A stretch of DNA of 33,803 bases, taken from contig CANHGK010000025.1 in NCBI GenBank assembly GCA_947460235.1, forward strand, positions 1 to 33,803, read 5' to 3'. The notes below the pieces were generated by a model. That model was not told where the DNA came from. It was given only the letters and a program-made list of their open reading frames with translations, and did no database searches. A program made the position numbers and the translations under genes. This document shows, in pieces, positions 31,833 to 33,803 of this stretch (the first letter of the stretch is position 1; each line of letters opens with the position of its first letter). The stretch comes from Paenibacillaceae bacterium. GTDB taxonomy: Bacteria; Bacillota; Bacilli; Paenibacillales; CANHGK01.

Positions 31833-33206
31833 TTAAATCTTATCAATTATCGAGATCCATTTCTCAGTAAATCTATCACCAGTTGGGCCCAGTGTTTCGA
31901 GAATCATGTACCAAAGCGACCGTATTTCGTTGTGTGTTCGAGTTGCATCCAGTTGTATCGTCCAATCAATCGATTGTTTTAACAGGGATGTAAATTCATC
32001 TTCGTAACTTGTTCGTAATCGATCTCTTTGCGGTCCACTCGTATACCATATCAGTCGCTTGAGTTGTAAAGAAAGTCTCTCAACGCTATTTTCATTCATT
32101 TCGATTCGATTCACGATACATTCAGCCTCTTGGGCGGTCATCGAAGAGCCGTTAATTGCCTGATACAAATGAGAAACCAGGTTCTGTGCAGTTGAGGAAT
32201 CCAGTTCCCATTTCGATAGCGCATTTACAAGAACACGATGATATGGTGAAAAATCACAAATCGTACGAATAAGCATACGCATGTCCTCGGGGTTCAAACT
32301 GTAAAAATCTTCATCTGGCAGTGAGTTTCCGCGTGGAACAGATAACTCAACTTGTGGTCGGTCCCATGAAATCTCTTCGTCTGCTGGATTTAACTTCGAT
32401 TGTGGGTATGACAAACGATTGATCAAGGTTGATTTGGGCATTTTAGAATAAAGATATGCTTCTAGATGTTTATGAAAATCAAGGTTTGGATCAAATATTA
32501 TCCGGTAGCGAATTAAATAGTTATTGATCCAGCCTAGCCAATGTGCTTTTTTGTCATACAGCCCCTTATTCAATTCCGGAACCGCTTCCGGAGTGAGTTT
32601 AGCCACTTCCAAATCGGGTTTTCGATGTCCTACGGCGTCCAAACAAACAGGTACACCAAAGATGATGTCGGGCATTTCCTCCGTCAAAACCGGATCAGGT
32701 ATTAGTCTGACGACATACTCTGGTTCGAGATCGTCTTCTAATTGATACCCTCTCGCATGTAATATCTCAATATTTTTATGCTTGTTTAAAAATATCTTAG
32801 GCTTTTCCTGTAATGGCTTATACAGAATGTATTGCCCCTGATGGACCTCAAATGATTTCACCGTAATCGATCGAGTTGGCCTAGCTTGTAACACTACTTC
32901 AATGTCAGTGGGAGGCCCATCGTAAATGAAGGGTATGCTTGATAACCAACGGTTGGAGTCGATTTTCTTCCACGCATTGCGAAAATAGGATGTGCATGAT
33001 TCATTGTACACGTAGTTTCCATCGAAGAATTCATATTTCGAGCTTTTTGTAATTCGAAACAAGATTCTTATGAGATGATGCAATTGATGAATGGTCATCT
33101 GTGAATCGATTAAACAAGTTCTTGAATAATTGGGTTCGTCTGCTTTTTCGATTCTGCAAAGGTAATTCTGAATTGGTCCATTTGGTTGTGGTTGCGAATG
33201 AATCAT
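31833..33206 (-). CDS. Unknown protein with possible pRiA4b ORF-3-like N-terminus
   Basis: This 457-aa cytoplasmic protein has no signal peptide or membrane segment. Residues about 15-60 (YLCRIEKADEPNYSRTCLID, MTIHQLHHLIRILFRI, YEFFDGNYV) have the spacing of the pRiA4b ORF-3 fold, where a strand is followed by L-H-x-x-I and HxF-like residues, but the match is weak. The remaining 390 residues, including NKGLYDKKAHWLGWINNYL and HNEIRSLWYMILETLGPTGDRF, I do not recognise. ATG 33206 has GGGGGA about 8 bases upstream and overlaps the macrodomain stop in TGATG, so the two genes are translationally coupled; a TTG at 33209 is possible. It could be the partner of the ADP-ribose-processing enzyme. Confidence 0.6.
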   Translation of the reverse strand: MIHSQPQPNGPIQNYLCRIEKADEPNYSRTCLIDSQMTIHQLHHLIRILFRITKSSKYEFFDGNYVYNESCTSYFRNAWKKIDSNRWLSSIPFIYDGPPTDIEVVLQARPTRSITVKSFEVHQGQYILYKPLQEKPKIFLNKHKNIEILHARGYQLEDDLEPEYVVRLIPDPVLTEEMPDIIFGVPVCLDAVGHRKPDLEVAKLTPEAVPELNKGLYDKKAHWLGWINNYLIRYRIIFDPNLDFHKHLEAYLYSKMPKSTLINRLSYPQSKLNPADEEISWDRPQVELSVPRGNSLPDEDFYSLNPEDMRMLIRTICDFSPYHRVLVNALSKWELDSSTAQNLVSHLYQAINGSSMTAQEAECIVNRIEMNENSVERLSLQLKRLIWYTSGPQRDRLRTSYEDEFTSLLKQSIDWTIQLDATRTHNEIRSLWYMILETLGPTGDRFTEKWISIIDKI

Positions 33207-33739
33207 CAATATTCCCCCTTAATCAATGTAAGATACAATTCCATTTGTTCCGCTTCATAGCATACAAAGCGCACTTCTAATGACATATGATTTATGGATA
33301 GAAACGAACGAACTTCATGAATTGCGATTGCCGCTGCTCGCTCTTTCGGGTAACGAAATGCACCGGTACTTATGTTTGGAAACGCGATAGATCTTGCGCC
33401 GTTTTTAACTGCGAGATCTAACGATTTGCGGTAGCAAGCTCTTAATAATTCAGGCTCACATTGTTTCCCGTCATTCCATATAGGACCTACCGTATGGATT
33501 ACGTACTTTGCGGGTAGATTGCCCGCTGTTGTGATCACGGCTTCGCCTGGAGGGCATGGACAATCACCTTTTTTCTGTCTAATGGCTAGGCATTCTGCTA
33601 AAATCGATGGGCCACCAGCGCGATGAATCGCCCCATCAACGCCCCCGCCGCCAAGTAAACTTGATTTCGCGGCATTTACAATGACATCTACAGCTTGTTT
33701 CGTAATATCACCGTGCACAACAGTGATCCGGCTTCGCAT
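33206..33739 (-). CDS. Macrodomain protein, O-acetyl-ADP-ribose deacetylase-like
   Basis: This 177-aa protein is a single macrodomain of the YmdB/MacroD type, which binds ADP-ribose and removes acetyl or ADP-ribose groups. It begins ITVVHGDITKQAVDVIVNAA (D11, N22), followed by the phosphate-binding loop SSLLGGGGVDGAIHRAGG (catalytic D35), the VIHTVGPIWNDG strand, and the second loop IAFPNISTGAFRYPKERAA. All expected residues are present, so activity is likely. The ATG at 33739 is preferred over 33781 because GGAGGAGG lies just upstream. It heads a two-gene operon with the unknown protein. The window ends 64 bases beyond, so earlier operon members may exist. Confidence 0.9.
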   Translation of the reverse strand: MRSRITVVHGDITKQAVDVIVNAAKSSLLGGGGVDGAIHRAGGPSILAECLAIRQKKGDCPCPPGEAVITTAGNLPAKYVIHTVGPIWNDGKQCEPELLRACYRKSLDLAVKNGARSIAFPNISTGAFRYPKERAAAIAIHEVRSFLSINHMSLEVRFVCYEAEQMELYLTLIKGEY

Positions 33740-33803
33740 CTGAAGATCCTCCTCCAATTTGCTTGATGGCTTAAAATACAATCAACAACAAAATTACCAA
33801 TAC

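Overview
The window looks like a chromosomal accessory region of a low-to-moderate GC, endospore-forming Firmicute. The signs are a YheC/YheD-type spore protein, a BclB-like collagen exosporium protein behind a SigK-like promoter, a Gram-positive LexA box and purine-rich Shine-Dalgarno sites. An Alicyclobacillaceae-like host is my guess from the style of Cas9 and is not proven.

Layout. 1-124: a 14-bp tandem repeat running off the window edge. 306-3066: a HAD-like protein, a 7-TM histidine kinase and a NarL-like response regulator, as one operon. 3089-9790: a complete type II-C CRISPR-Cas locus, in the order tracrRNA, cas9 (1122 aa), cas1, cas2, then a 28-repeat array read from the opposite strand. 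Every repeat ends in an extended -10 box (TGCTAAAAT), as in Neisseria-type arrays with one promoter per repeat. 9813-9860: a possible IS21-type end remnant. 9930-12283: divergent spore-surface genes. 12398-14299: a group IIC intron sitting directly behind the terminator of the collagen gene. 14766-16201: two secreted proteins of unknown function on the minus strand. 16371-25303: a compact conjugation module, made of an XRE regulator, VirD4, a VirB2-like pilin, VirB6, an SNase-like lipoprotein, PrgI/VirB3, VirB4, an oriT candidate, MobC and a MOBP relaxase. A 71-codon coiled-coil gene with its own ribosome site appears to lie wholly inside the relaxase gene in another frame. 25366-26943: an HNH endonuclease and, divergent from it, a zinc-ribbon protein under a LexA box. 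27237-29909: a membrane CheA-like kinase. 30413-33739: an EcsC-family protein, a palindrome-rich gap, and a two-gene operon of a macrodomain protein and an unknown protein.

How it fits together. Cas9, Cas1, Cas2, the tracrRNA and the array are all present and intact by eye, so the CRISPR system could be active. The conjugation genes overlap or nearly touch and look like one transcript. They lack a recognisable VirB8, cell-wall hydrolase, integrase or replication gene in this window, so the element is minimal, decayed or mobilisable in trans. The HNH protein, the SOS-linked zinc-ribbon protein and the macrodomain pair may be cargo or defence genes, but this is inference from position.
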